Positions 24,576-36,682 of a stretch of 64,000 nt of DNA are shown piece after piece; the stretch's first letter is position 1, and every line of letters starts with the position of its first letter. The position numbers were made by a program, and so were the translations under genes. The notes under the pieces were generated by a model. The model was not told the origin of the DNA. It worked only from the letters and a program-made list of their open reading frames with translations, and did no database searches. The stretch lies in contig NW_004457642.1 of assembly GCF_000203815.1 (NCBI RefSeq), forward strand, positions 620,001-684,000, given 5' to 3'. Source of the DNA: Cavenderia fasciculata. Lineage: Eukaryota; Evosea; Eumycetozoa; Acytosteliales; Cavenderiaceae.

Positions 24576-25461
24576 AGTAGTTCTTGAGACAATAGTTGAT
24601 TTCCAGATGACTTGAAAATAGTTACTTCTTGTTTGATTTAATCTAAACATTTATCGATTTACGCACAGTCTCGAGGGGATAAATATTTTCAATCTAAAAG
24701 AAAAGGTTGTTTATTGTGAGTTTAATTGACCTACAATATATACCTAAACAGCTACAGAAATGGGAATAGGTATGAATGAAAGAGTTGTAAAAGATAAATA
24801 TAAATTAGTAGAAATGTGTTCAAAGTTGTAACAAGTTTGTACGAACTGAATCGATACATCTCTCTGATTTACGCCTGAAAAAGATCTAGAAACTCATCAA
24901 TGAGACCTTGTAATGAGTAGACCTAGATGATAGAATCATTGTAGATCTATTGTGATGGCGATGGCAATTGGTCGAAAAAGGTCGATCATAAATGTAAAAA
25001 AGATACATACCTCTATTAGAACAGTCTCGATGATTTGATATATTATAACTATAGGTGTTGTATATTGTGCCCCCAATTAAAAAAAAACAGATAAAACAAA
25101 TGATGTTGATGTTTGAATGAATGAAAGGAGGAAATTGGTAGAAGTTGAACCTCACAATCATTTTCATTTTATTTTTTTGTTTTATTTTTTTATTAGCTTT
25201 GCCAAAAAACATGATCTTTTGCAAACCACTTGAAATTAGATCTCATTGAAATAATTGCCCCTTTCAAAAATAAAGTACATAATAATAATACTCAACCTTT
25301 AATTTACTCTTTTCAAAAGATGCAAAAATGAGTTGAACATGATTTAATTTATTTATTTATTAATTTAATATTTGATTGTTGGAGTTGTGATAACAATGGT
25401 CCATCGATCTTGTTGGTGTTGATGGAGTGTGATGATTTGATTGGATCAAAAGAATAAAACT

Positions 25462-25529
25462 GGATCATTTGTTTTATTATCAAAAGAATCTTTATAAATC
25501 AACTTTTAACAGAATAAAACAAATGATCC
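25462..25529 (-). repeat. Hairpin copy 3
   Basis: Arms GGATCATTTGTTTTATT and AATAAAACAAATGATCC are perfectly complementary over 17 bp. The inner loop is of the copy 1 type. Flank AGTAGTTCCTGAGACAA. Confidence 0.65.
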
Positions 25530-26270
25530 AGTAGTTCCTGAGACAATTGTTGCTTCCAATACATAATGTTTCATTCCTATTTACTTCAAAGCAAAGTAGA
25601 TACAATAAAAAGAGATGTAAAAGAAGAGAACAAATTAATAGCAAAACGATATCTTTCATTCTGAATCAGAGGTCCCTAAATCGATACTTCTATATGATTG
25701 AAAAGATAATACCTTTGATGGCAGACAGAGATTTCTTCGCAAATCTATAGTCCTTTTTGATAAAATGATGATGATCTAATGTGCAAAAGATCGATTCTTG
25801 ATTAAAGTTTAGATGCACTAGAAAATAAATATACTTCTGTCTGTAACCAAAGTACGACAATCGAAAAATAATACTATTTCTTTTCAATAGATAGCCATTA
25901 TCTTTCCCAAGTTTATTCAAATTAGATTAAATGAATAAAATAAAATTCTATTAATAACAAAAAACTTGAAAGAATAATGAAAGCACAACTGAACATCAAC
26001 TCTTTTTTCCCCTTTTTTATCAGAGATGAAAAATTGGTGGTCAATCCTGTTGAAATAAATGCCCCATTTAAAAAGGTTATGAAACAATGGTAATTAAACT
26101 AAATATAATTTACTCTATTCTTTTTAAAAGATTGAAAAGAGAGTAGAAAATGATTTAGTTTATTTAATAATTAATAATTGATATCAAAATCAAAGTTGTG
26201 ACCTTTTTATAACCATGGTCCATGGTTGATCGATCTGGATGATCATCTATATTGAGTCAACAACACAATT

Positions 26271-26339
26271 GGACCATTTGTTTTAATATCAAAAGAATCT
26301 TTATACACCATCTTTTAAACCAGATTAAACAAATGATCC
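26271..26339 (-). repeat. Hairpin copy 4
   Basis: Arms GGACCATTTGTTTTAAT and GATTAAACAAATGATCC pair with one bulged T. The inner stem AAAAGA / TCTTTT is retained. Flank AGTAGTTTTTGAGACAA. Confidence 0.6.
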
Positions 26340-26698
26340 AGTAGTTTTTGAGACAAAAGTTGATTTCCAGACCTTTCGAAAATAGGTTCCAATCTCTTTG
26401 AATGTAAATGAATATTATTATAAATAAATAATGAGAAACAACTCATTTTCTCTTTGTGAACAGCTCACTGAAATTTCTCTATTGAAAAAAAAAACAAAAA
26501 GATTTGGTTGTGTCAATAATTAATCAAATTAATTGCCCATCTTTTAAATTGAACGTATTAATTATAAATAAATATGATATAATGAAGTATGCCAACCAAA
26601 AAGGTAAAAGAGAAAAGTTAAATTATAATTTATTTTGTTGGACAAATCTAAAATGTTGTGATGGATGATTAACCTTGATTGAATCCAAGAATACAATT

Positions 26699-26766
26699 GG
26701 ACCATTTGTTTGATTATCAAATGTGATTATGATTGATTGATCTGTTGAGAATCAAACAAATGATCC
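26699..26766 (-). repeat. Hairpin copy 5
   Basis: Arms GGACCATTTGTTTGATT and AATCAAACAAATGATCC. Relative to copies 1 and 3, a T-A pair is replaced by G-C on both arms, a compensatory change. The inner part is of the copy 2 type. Flank AGTAGTACTTGATACAA. Confidence 0.6.
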
Positions 26767-27260
26767 AGTAGTACTTGATACAATACTTGGTTTCCAGATG
26801 ACTTGAAAATGTATTCTTTCATAATTTATAAACCTAAACATTCATCGATTTACCATGAAGCCTTTCTGGATAAAAACATCTGATTCCCTTGTAAAGGTAG
26901 TTTATTGTGAGTTTAATAGACCTATAATATACACGCAAACGTCGACCGAAATGGAAATAGGTATGAATGAAAGAGTTGTAAAAGAATAAAACAAATAAGT
27001 AGATATGTGTTCAAAGTTGAAAGATGTTTTGACAGAATTTATAGATACATCTCTCTGATTTGACTGAGTACCCGAAATCAAAACATTTTGTTGGTCGAGC
27101 CTAATGTATAGACCTAGAAGATATAATCATTGTTGATCTAATGTAACGAAGATGAAAACCAGATCAAAATGCCGTACTTGTCACAAAAAGATATACATAC
27201 CTCTACGATAACAACAATAGATTGTTTGCAAAAATACTCTTTTGGTTTAAAGTTTAAAAA

Positions 27261-28519
27261 AACTAGAAATCGATGAATGAATGAATAAAAGTGGGTAAGA
27301 AAAATGGTTGATCAATCTTTGGTTTTCTTTCCTCAAGTTGATTCCCTTTACAATTTTTTTGGATTTATTTATTTTTATTTTTATTTAGAATAAACCTGCC
27401 CGATACGGATATTTCTTCTTCTACCTTATTCTAGAATATAGCGCTTCATAGTTTCAATTTCAATGTTCACACCATCTTATTTAGAAAATAGTTCATTTTA
27501 AAGATGGATAGATAGGATGATGATGATGATGATGTTATATATATCTTTCTAAAGTAGTATATAGCTATATATAGTCATGGCTATGATGAATACGGTTGTT
27601 GTAGACGTAGAGAGAGCAGAGACTCACTCACTCACTCATTGTTAGAGGAGTGTGAGTATGTGCGTAGGTGTATGAACACACATCTACTTTTTTTCATCAG
27701 CACCACTACTACTACTACTCACTACTAAAGTAGTGTGGGTGGTATCACTAAGAGTAATAAGAGTAAGACAACATATATAGAACATATACTATTTATAGAC
27801 GACTCACACTCACTAACTAACTTACTATTTATTCAACAATTTAAATAATAGTTGGGTGTTTGATTGAAACTACAAAACTCCTCATCATTCATCATCATCA
27901 TCACGTTCAACATTATTTATTATATATCTAGTCCGAACCGCGAATCCATTCATTCATTCCTTCATTTATTATCATCAACAAGATTAAGAAAAAGAAAGAA
28001 AATAAGAATCATAGTCCCAACAGAAATCATAATATTAATATTAGTTTTAAAAGGGTAGGTTAACTTTATCAAAACCATCAATCCATCATCGCTGCCACCA
28101 CCGCAGATTGTAAACCATCCGTGTTGCTGTTTTTGTGTTTTTGGGTGTTTGATTGGTGGTCTTTCGATTGGTATCAATCAATCATTTTGGTTGACCCTTA
28201 CACTTACACTTACCGCCGCTTGGGTGTAAGACCTCAATTCATTACCCAACAATTTGACCACCAACCAACAATCATTATCATTATATTATATTTTTTAAAT
28301 CATCATTATGATGATCATCCATCAATCCATCATCTTTATAAACAACAAATATATTTGTTGTGTGTTATTTTATATATTATTTATTTATTATCTATTTATT
28401 ATTTCAACAAAAAGGAAAGGAAAGAATTCTTTTAAATATTTAACCACCACACATCACCGAGGGAACAGGACAATATTAATTAATTAATTAATCAAATTAA
28501 TCAATCAATCAATCAATCA
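27261..28519. other. Upstream region of the LRR-RasGEF gene
   Basis: AT-rich DNA with ATG, CACT and CATT microsatellites and many short simple repeats. Small open frames exist but show no domain, start context or codon pattern that I trust. Probably promoter and 5' leader sequence. Confidence 0.45.
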
Positions 28520-30368
28520 ATGGGTAAGTGCATCATCCATCATCAACCTACTAGTAGTAAAGTAATAGCATATACACACGCACATCGTCACCATCATCCA
28601 TCATCATCATTGCAGATTACTAATGTAGTAGTCCAATCATCGAATAATAATAATAATATTTGATTACTTTGAATTACATTCATTGTTAAAAACAAAAAAA
28701 AAGTGGAATGGAATTGTGGTGTGGTTTACAACAATGCTTAACACTTTAAAATATCCACCATTACCATCATTCTTCTATGTTTGTTGTTCATCAGTTAAAT
28801 TATATAATTTAATTAAATTGATGATCTTGCGACACTATTATTCCACCCACCCACTCACTCACCCCTCAAACCCCATTCAAACAGAGAGAGAGAAAGAGTC
28901 AAGTCATAGTATTGAATCATGACGATGATATTAAAATTGAAACATTTCCAAACACCTCCTTTCCTTGGTAAGTAGAGGTGTAAGTTGTAACTAAACTAAA
29001 CTATCTCATCATCACCAAAAAGAAGAGAGACATTGCAGTGTGCAAGTGTATACTGAGTGTGTGCACAGGTGGTAGTTTGTTCACTGCAAAAACAGTGTGC
29101 TTTGGGGTGGATGTGAGGGGATACATTTTCATTTTTTTCAAACACAAACACACAATTGTATGTGGATGATGAGGAAAAAGGAAGGATGGTGGATAGTGAG
29201 GAAGGAGAAGGAGGAGGATAGATCGATCAGACTGATATAAAAATAATAATAATAATAAATAATAGTGATAAAAATATTATGGTGTGTTCCATCTCTTTTT
29301 TTTTTTTTTGATTATTATTATTATCAGCCAACACAACAACAACACAACAAAAACATCAACGGACAACAACAACATCAACAAGCTGCAGCACCAAGAACAC
29401 GATAATAATAATAATAATAATAATAACAATCACATCACGTTTTTAAAAAAAAGAAAAGAATCCAAGTAAAGTTCATTTAATTATACTACTAGTTTGGGTA
29501 TCTGCACAGTGCTGCATTTTTCTTCTTCTTCTTGTTATCCTTTCCCGCTGGCATTCATTCATTCATTCATTCAATAATTCACTCGGCGAATACCAGCACC
29601 AATATTATTGTTATCTTATCTTGTATTGATTTATTATTATAATTATTTCAAAAAAAAAAAGAAAAGAGTTATACCAGAATCCAAAAAAAATTAAAAGTAA
29701 TTCTATAATATTATTGTGATAGTTAAAATAGTAATAGTAATTTAAGATATCTTAATTTACCAACTATTAATATTCTGCCAAATTATTCCATTTTCCATAA
29801 TCCATCATCATCATCATCATCATATCTTCATTATTATTATTATTAATCATCTTCACCAACAACAACAACAACATCAACAAGCAAGCAATAACAACCAACA
29901 ACCAACAACCAACAACATCATAAAACAAATCCAGTTCAAACACACATTAATCAACACAACATACAAAACAAATTATTATTATTTGTTTTTTTTTTTTGTA
30001 GTTGTTGAATTTCTGTTGTTGTGTTTTCCATCATCATCATCACAAAAAGTACAACAGCAGCAGCAGCATTAGCATCATCATACAAAATTTATAATAATAA
30101 TAATATTGACATTTATACTACTACTATTACTCTTACACTACTTTTTGTTATAAATTTTATAATTGGTCCACAAATTAAATTGTGTGATCCTCTCTCTCTT
30201 TCTCTCTCTCTACCCTATACTACTACTACTATTGTTACAACAACTACTACAATAGAAATAATAATAATAATAACTACTACTATCATTTCATTAGATTTAG
30301 TTGTGTCATCCAAAACAATAATATTTATATTTTTAAATTCTATTTATTTATTTATTTATTATAATTAG
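28520..30368 (+). other. Probable 5' exon(s) and long first intron of the LRR-RasGEF gene
   Basis: Two start codons are followed by good donors that leave one G in phase with the exon starting at 30369: ATGG|GTAAGT at 28520-28523, and a 16-codon piece at 28919-28967 ending CTTG|GTAAGT. Joining either to 30369 gives a whole number of codons for the gene. The intron would be about 1.4-1.8 kb, long for a dictyostelid. The interval is otherwise simple repeats (ATT, CAA, CTCTCT). Transcript data are needed to choose. Confidence 0.4.
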
Positions 30369-33300
30369 CAGTAAAAGAAAAGATAGTTGTCAAATTTGAT
30401 TCTTCTTGTTCAAGATTAAAAGAAAAAGAAGAACAAGAAGAGGAAGAAGACGAGGAAGTAGAATTAGTTTCTTTTCTAAGAGACAAGGAAAAGGCGAACC
30501 AACTACAAAAACAACAACAAGATAATATATACTACAATAACAACCAAAATAACAACTATAACAACAACACATCAATGATGATGATAAATCATAGTCACCA
30601 CAATGGCAGTGGCAGTGGTGTTATAAATATAAATATAGGCACGAATAATAATGATAGTCGCGAATTGGAAATATTGGATTTGTCACGTCAAAGGTTACGT
30701 GAAATTCCTTATTTCCCAGATTATGCATCGTTGCGTACATTGATTGCATGCGATAATTTGGTGAGTCAATTGACAGTGGCGTTTATCGAAGGTACTCCCA
30801 ACTTGCAAGTTGTGGATTTGAGTGCCAACACGTTGGCCAGTCTGCCCGAAGAGATTTATTTGTGGGCGAGTGTGACAGTGCTGCGTCTCGACAAAAACTA
30901 TCTGACCGAGCTACCACAGTCACTCAGTCGCATGCCGCTGGAACAACTCAGCGTCTCCAACAACCAACTCACTCACATCCCCAACTTCACCCACATGCCC
31001 AATCTCCGTTACCTCTGTATTTCACAAAACAGTCTGCTGTCGGCATCGGTCCACCGTATTTATTCATACCTCTATCCATCGAGTTCACCCCATACACTAT
31101 TACGTGGGTTCTCGTCTACGCCATCATCCCTAATGGATCATCTTAGTGGTATCCATGCCAACACTAATAATAATAATAATAATAATAATATTAATAATGC
31201 AAATACAAATACTACTACTGGCATACTCCACCACCCGTCTACCATGACGACGGCATCGATATTCATACGCGAGGAGAGAGCCAGTGGCAATGGAGGATCG
31301 TCGTCATCTTCACCGTCCAACCTCACCTCTCCACTCATGGTCAATCAGCCAACCCATCAACAACAACAACAACAACAACAACAATACTCTGGTGGCGGTA
31401 GATACCTTACTACCACAAATACTGGAGGTGGACCAACATCCAAGTTACCAACACAAACCACATCCATCAACGTGTCACCACTCCACTCACCAACACATTC
31501 AGAGCACAACTCGTATGCAGGAGGATCGATTAGCGGGACATCCAATGGCGGCAACAGCGGTCAGAACCGCTTGGACCTTAGCTACACCAACTTCACAACG
31601 TTTCCGTTTGAGTCTATGGAAAACATCAACCAGTTTCAAAAGCTCCATCGCTTAAACTTTAACCACAACACTAAAATCGATTTCAACCACAGCAGTCAGT
31701 TTTGGCCCTACTTTAAATGTCTCAAACTCATTTCCTTTGATCATTGTCAATTAGATCAATTTCCAATTTCAATTTGTCATATAACATCTTTGAGAAGGTA
31801 ACCCAAAATAGATAGTATATAGAGTAAATAGAGTATAGATATAGATATTAATTTTATTTTGATTTTAGATTAAATATGAAAAAAAATTATATTGTAACAA
31901 TACCATCAGATATTCAAAAATTGATTAAATTAAAGAGATTGGATTTATCAAATAATGCAATCACTCATCTACCAGAAGCATTGAGTAACTTGAAATGCCT
32001 CAGTTCGATCAATGTTGGCAACAATAAATTGGGAACATCAAACACCATCGAATACCTCGCCCGCATCGACTCGCTCACAAAAATCAATCTAAAATCCAAT
32101 CTTATCGTTCATTTCCCAACATCACTCTTATCACTCTCCAAATTAAGTTCTCTTTATTTGGATAGTAACGAAATTTCAATTCTACCTGAATTAAAATCTT
32201 GTAAATCGTTAACTGATTTTACTATTGAAAATAACAAGTATGAAACAAATCAAAAGAATAATATTTAAAAATAGAAGATTTGTATTAATTTTGTGATTTG
32301 ATTTAATTTTAGATTAATTAATGAACCATTATCACCACATTTCAATCAAGAATCATTGTATATTTATAATCCAATTCATACTCCATTGTCACAATCCCAA
32401 CATAGTTCCTCTCAAAATACTAGTAGTGGTAATTTAATGAATATCAAGGATATGGTTATTACTACTGCTACTACTACTTCTACACCAACCATTATAACTC
32501 CTAAAGGTATTATTACTACTACGACTTGTAAAATAACTACTCCAGTTGTGATACACCCTAGTATTGTGGTGGTAGAGACAACACCATCATCATTGTCCAA
32601 TTCAATTGTAAATTCACCTTCATCTTCAAACAATGCACTTTCAACTCCGACATCACCATTATCAATCTCAAAGAAACCTCCTAAACCATTACCTGTCGTT
32701 CCAAACAACTCACACCACTCATCATCGACACTGCGTGGCAATAATAATAATAACTATGGAGGTAATCTAACAAAGTCTTCGACAACCCCGTCACTCTCTG
32801 AAAAGCCGATTGTACCACCACTCAAACTAAAACCTTTGGATGAGTCACAACCAATGTTTTTCTGTTCACCAAGTCAACAATTAAATAGTGGTAATAGTGG
32901 TAGCAGCAAGTCTGGTGGTGGGTCTGTATCTGGGTTGAGTGGGTGTCGTGTCAGATCATTTACATCGTATGATTATCCTACATCAATTGATTCGTCGCGT
33001 GCCAAGGATGGAGGACGTGATATTTCTAGCCAGGATTTAGCCATGTCACACTATGAAGGTGGGTTCCTCGAACGTACCATGTCATCATCTAGTGACGGCG
33101 AGTTTCCATGGCCGTCGGATGAGATTGATGGTGGTGGTGGCATAACTAGTAGCACGAGTATTGGTAGCGGACTGGCCAACAGCACGAGCGGACACTTTAT
33201 CGGTACCCAAAAGGTCACTTCTCCCAACACCGAGCGTACACGTCCTAGATCATTCACCAAATTCACCTCTGACATTTTTAGTCGTGCCAAACATTCAATT

Positions 33301-35986
33301 AAATCAAACTCTAAGAAAGAAAAGGAAAAGGACAGTACGAGTAGTAGTAGCAACAAATTTAATTCAATCTTCACACCAAGAAGGGACAGGGAAAAGGAAA
33401 AAGATAGGGACAGGGATTTGACGACAACCCTTGCACCAATGTCCCCACACGCATTTATTAAAAGTGATGATAATAGTAGTAATAATGGGTTGGTCATTAG
33501 CTCACCATCAACACCTCGTCATGGGTTCCCATCTTTTGAACGTAATGGTAGTCACCCGTCAATTAAACGTGATAATAGTACTCTATCGTCACTTGATCAT
33601 GACCACCATCATGTTGGCAATTACAGTCACAACAATAGTATAGATGATTTCTCAACTATGATACCTCATCATGGCAACAACAACAACAACACCAATAATA
33701 GATACTCGGATGAGTTTACTAGTCCTCCCATCTCCCAATCAATGCCTGTTTGCGGACAGTCACTCCTAGAGAAAAGTATGTCTAATCAAGACGAGGAAAT
33801 GATGTTGTTTGGCTGCGGCGGACAAAACAACACTACACCCCAACTACTCAACGCTTCATCTGTCAACATTCAACATAATGCTCCCAATACATCTCGTGTC
33901 TATCTCAAATCACCTTCTATTGAAGGTAACGGTAGTGGTAGTAACAGTAATAATAGTAGTACTGTTGGTAGTCCAGCTGCTGGCAACAATAATAATAGTA
34001 ATAATAATAATCAACAAGTATCAGGAATGAGAATCAAGATGGAATTTGTTGATGAGATCTATGATGATAAGAATCAACCTGTCAGCTATTGGAAAAAACG
34101 TTTGAGTGGGTTGGTCAATGCCAATGGACAGATGAACAAGTCTAGTACGAACCTACTCACACCAAATAGCAAGAGTGGGTCGGATAGATCATCGGGTCTG
34201 CAATCATCCATCTCGTCGTCATCGGTGCAACAACAACAACAGTACAACCAGTATGCTGCACAACCCAAGGTCAAAAAATCAAAGGATTTGAATGTAGGTT
34301 CGTTGCAGTATGGATCATTATTATCGACTTCACAGAGCAACTTGAGCTCGTTTTTAGGGTCGACAGTAGCTGCTGGAGACAATGCAAATAATCCAAGTAT
34401 TGGTGGAGGTGTGTCTCCATCATCGTATGCTGGTAGTAACCCACTCGCTGCAAGTACTAGTAGTATCCCTTACAATAATAACAATGGTGGTGGTGGAAAT
34501 GGTGGTGGTGGTGGAATAGGATACATGCTCAAAGAATCAACATCCAACACCAACTTAAACTCAAATCTTGATGGCGATGACTTTATCAGAGACCTCATGT
34601 CTAGTTATGTTATTAATCAAGACATTGAATTTACGTCAGAGGAAGGAGTACCAAAGATTAAAACAGCCTCTCTCAAAATGTTGGTTAATCTACTGACCCA
34701 TGAAAAGGGACAAAGTAAAGATTTGGAAAACTGTTTCTTTGACACTTACAAGTTGTTTACCAATGTAGAATCGATTGTTGCATTGTTGCAAGAACGATTC
34801 TATCAAACTGCCAAAGGAACGGGTAACGCAAGTCTGATCAAGCTTAAAGTGATACGATTTGTACATCGTTGGGTCGATCGCAACTGGGACGACTTTTTAG
34901 ACAATAGCCCGACGACCGACGAGCCATACACTACACGTCTCAAAGATTTTGTAAAGGTGTGCCAAGATACAGTGGAAAAGGGGTTCTCGGCTTCATTCTC
35001 CCTCAAGACAGAGTTGAGTAACCTCGCCAAGTTTACAGACATCAAGTCTGACCCAGACTATTTTGACGATGGCAGTATGGGAGAGTGGGAGCAGCCACCT
35101 CCCATCCCAGACTTCCAGTTCCAAGAGACACTCGTATTACTCGATCTCAAGTCACACGAGATAGCCCGTCAACTCACAATGATCGATCATTCACTACTCC
35201 ACAAGATTACCAAGCGCGAGTTACTCGACTATTGCCAGAGTCAATCAAACCCACCCCAATCCATCGTCGCAGTCACCAATCGATTCAACTTTATCAGTCG
35301 TTGGGTGGCAAGTGAAATAACAAGTTGCACAACCGTAGAAAAAAGAGTTTCATTAATCTTTAAATTTATTAATATTGCTCTTGTAAGTTTTGAACAAACA
35401 ACAAAAAAAATAATATTATTTTTTTGTTAATATTAATATTTTGTTTTGTTTATTATTTTTTTAGAATTGTTGGTATTTAAAGAATTTTAATAGTACAACA
35501 GCAATTATTGCAGGTATGAAACATGGAGCAGTATGTAGATTCAAGACAACATGGTATTATGTGAACCAGACAAAGGCGGGAATAGTATTCCAAGAGTTGG
35601 AGGAAATGATCTCACCAACATCGATTGCCAAGTTTAGAAAGATCCAAGACTCTGTTGAGCCACCATCGGTACCTTATTTGGGTAGTTATTTCAATCACTT
35701 GATTGGTATTGGCGAAGGTAACAAATCAGTCAATAGTAACGACCAAATCAACTTGATCAAATATGAAATGATTGGCAAGATCTTGTCAAAGTTGCATGCC
35801 TTTCAAGAAAAGAAATACAATCTTACAACTGTCGGTGTTCTCCAAAACTTCCTCAACAATGGTTTACAATGGGATGAAAATCAATTGTACAGTGCAGCTG
35901 GCAATCGTGATGAAAAGGTTGATAGTCAACTTTTAGAACCAAATGGAAAATTCTCTTTAGGTATTTTCAACAAAAAAAAGTATTAA
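30369..35986 (+). CDS. LRR-RasGEF: leucine-rich repeats with RasGEF N and catalytic domains
   Basis: Exons 30369-31797, 31869-32237, 32313-35382 and 35465-35986, all GT..AG and phase-consistent. The first ATG of this frame is at 30575, but the frame stays open back to the acceptor at 30368 and encodes a Glu/Lys-rich stretch, so the real start is upstream; about 1797 residues in all. LRRs occur at about 30650-31050 (LEILDLSRQRLREIP, LRLDKNYLTELPQSL), and again at 31570-32240 after an Asn/Ser/Gln-rich insertion. A long low-complexity region follows (32350-34550). The RasGEF N domain is at about 34590-34990, and the CDC25-type catalytic domain runs from about 35110 to 35800 (LLDLKSHEIARQLTMID, RFNFISRWVASEI). 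It should activate a Ras-type GTPase; the LRRs may target it. Confidence 0.9.
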
Positions 35987-36682
35987 ACAAAACTACAAAA
36001 CCAACCATAAATCAAATTCCCCCGAAACCCCCCAAATCCCCCCAATGAATAATAAATCAATACAAAACAAATAGGCAATTACTTTTTCTAAATAATAATC
36101 ATAATAATAATAATAATAATCCCCAGGGTTTATTTGGATATTAATACCTTTGGTACCAACATTTTCGGACAGACAAATTCTTTTTTTTTTTTTTTTTGTT
36201 TTTCGATTATGACCACGAATCGCAAGCAACCATCTCTCGCTCTCACAACTTCAAGAATTCATTGACCCTTAATTACTTACTTCTAATAATATCAAATACA
36301 ATAATAATAATAACAATAATAATAAATATAGATACATAGGAAATAGAAATGATTGATTGAATAGTAAATACGTAACAAATATATATCACATTTTTTTTAC
36401 TCGTTCGTTTTACTCATTTCTAGTAAACGACTCGACTTGTTATATACTATCTCAGTAAACATGTAGGTTTCATTCAATCGATACATATTATCAATGATTG
36501 ATATACTAATCAATCTCTACTTACTTACTTTAGATTACAGCATATAGATAGATAGGTAGATAGATAGATAGATAGATAGATTTAAATCTCTTTTTTTTTG
36601 TTTTTTTTTGTTATTGGTAGTGCATCGGTAAACAAAGAAAGGAATAGAAAAAGAAGATTTATCATCTTATCATCAATCAATC
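35987..36682. other. Intergenic region
   Basis: Holds runs of C (CCCCC patches at 36018-36042), AAT repeats (about 36103-36120), a TAGA microsatellite (about 36543-36580) and the promoter of the GPCR gene. No gene seen. Confidence 0.5.

Larger units (their letters stand above)
23062..27260. repeat. Degenerate long-period repeat array, about 4.2 kb, no protein gene
   Basis: The stretch is built from diverged copies of one long unit. Landmarks recur in the same order: a 67-69 nt hairpin; a GAGTTGTAAAAG / CAAATTAATA block; TCGATACATCTCTCTGATT (24101, 24851, about 27042, weaker at 23431 and 25680); a GATCTATTGTGATGG-type block; AAATAAATGCCCCATTTAAA (23741, about 26053, variant at 25249); a GATTTAATTT..ATTTATT..TTTGATTG block; and AATGGTCCAT just before the next hairpin. 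Hairpin starts are spaced about 1401, 953, 809 and 428 bp. No frame is conserved between copies and no recognisable transposon protein is present. On the minus strand, donor-like AG|GTATGTAT strings recur at 25010 and 27198, which could mean spliced non-coding transcripts. Function unknown. Confidence 0.75.

Noticed and set aside
24501-24583. Hairpin flanks as a conserved small peptide (LSQELLDHLF in one minus frame)
   Set aside because: The frame ends at different places in each copy, and changes on the arms track base pairing rather than codon position.
23426-25920. Minus-strand frames of 73-112 codons inside the repeat array, two of which resemble each other (23426-23647 and 25690-25920)
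   Set aside because: The resemblance follows from the repeated DNA; frames are not kept in the other copies, composition is Ile/Phe/Tyr-rich as expected of AT-rich non-coding DNA, and no synonymous bias is evident.
23108-26766. The hairpins as Dictyostelium class I RNAs or snoRNAs
   Set aside because: I do not see the class I conserved motif, the CCCATAA-type upstream element, or paired C/D or H/ACA boxes, and the stem is longer than in class I RNAs.
27864-30368. Several 60-115 codon frames upstream of the RasGEF gene
   Set aside because: Made of Ile/Thr/Tyr/His from simple repeats; no domain, no plausible splice structure. Treated as leader or intron sequence.
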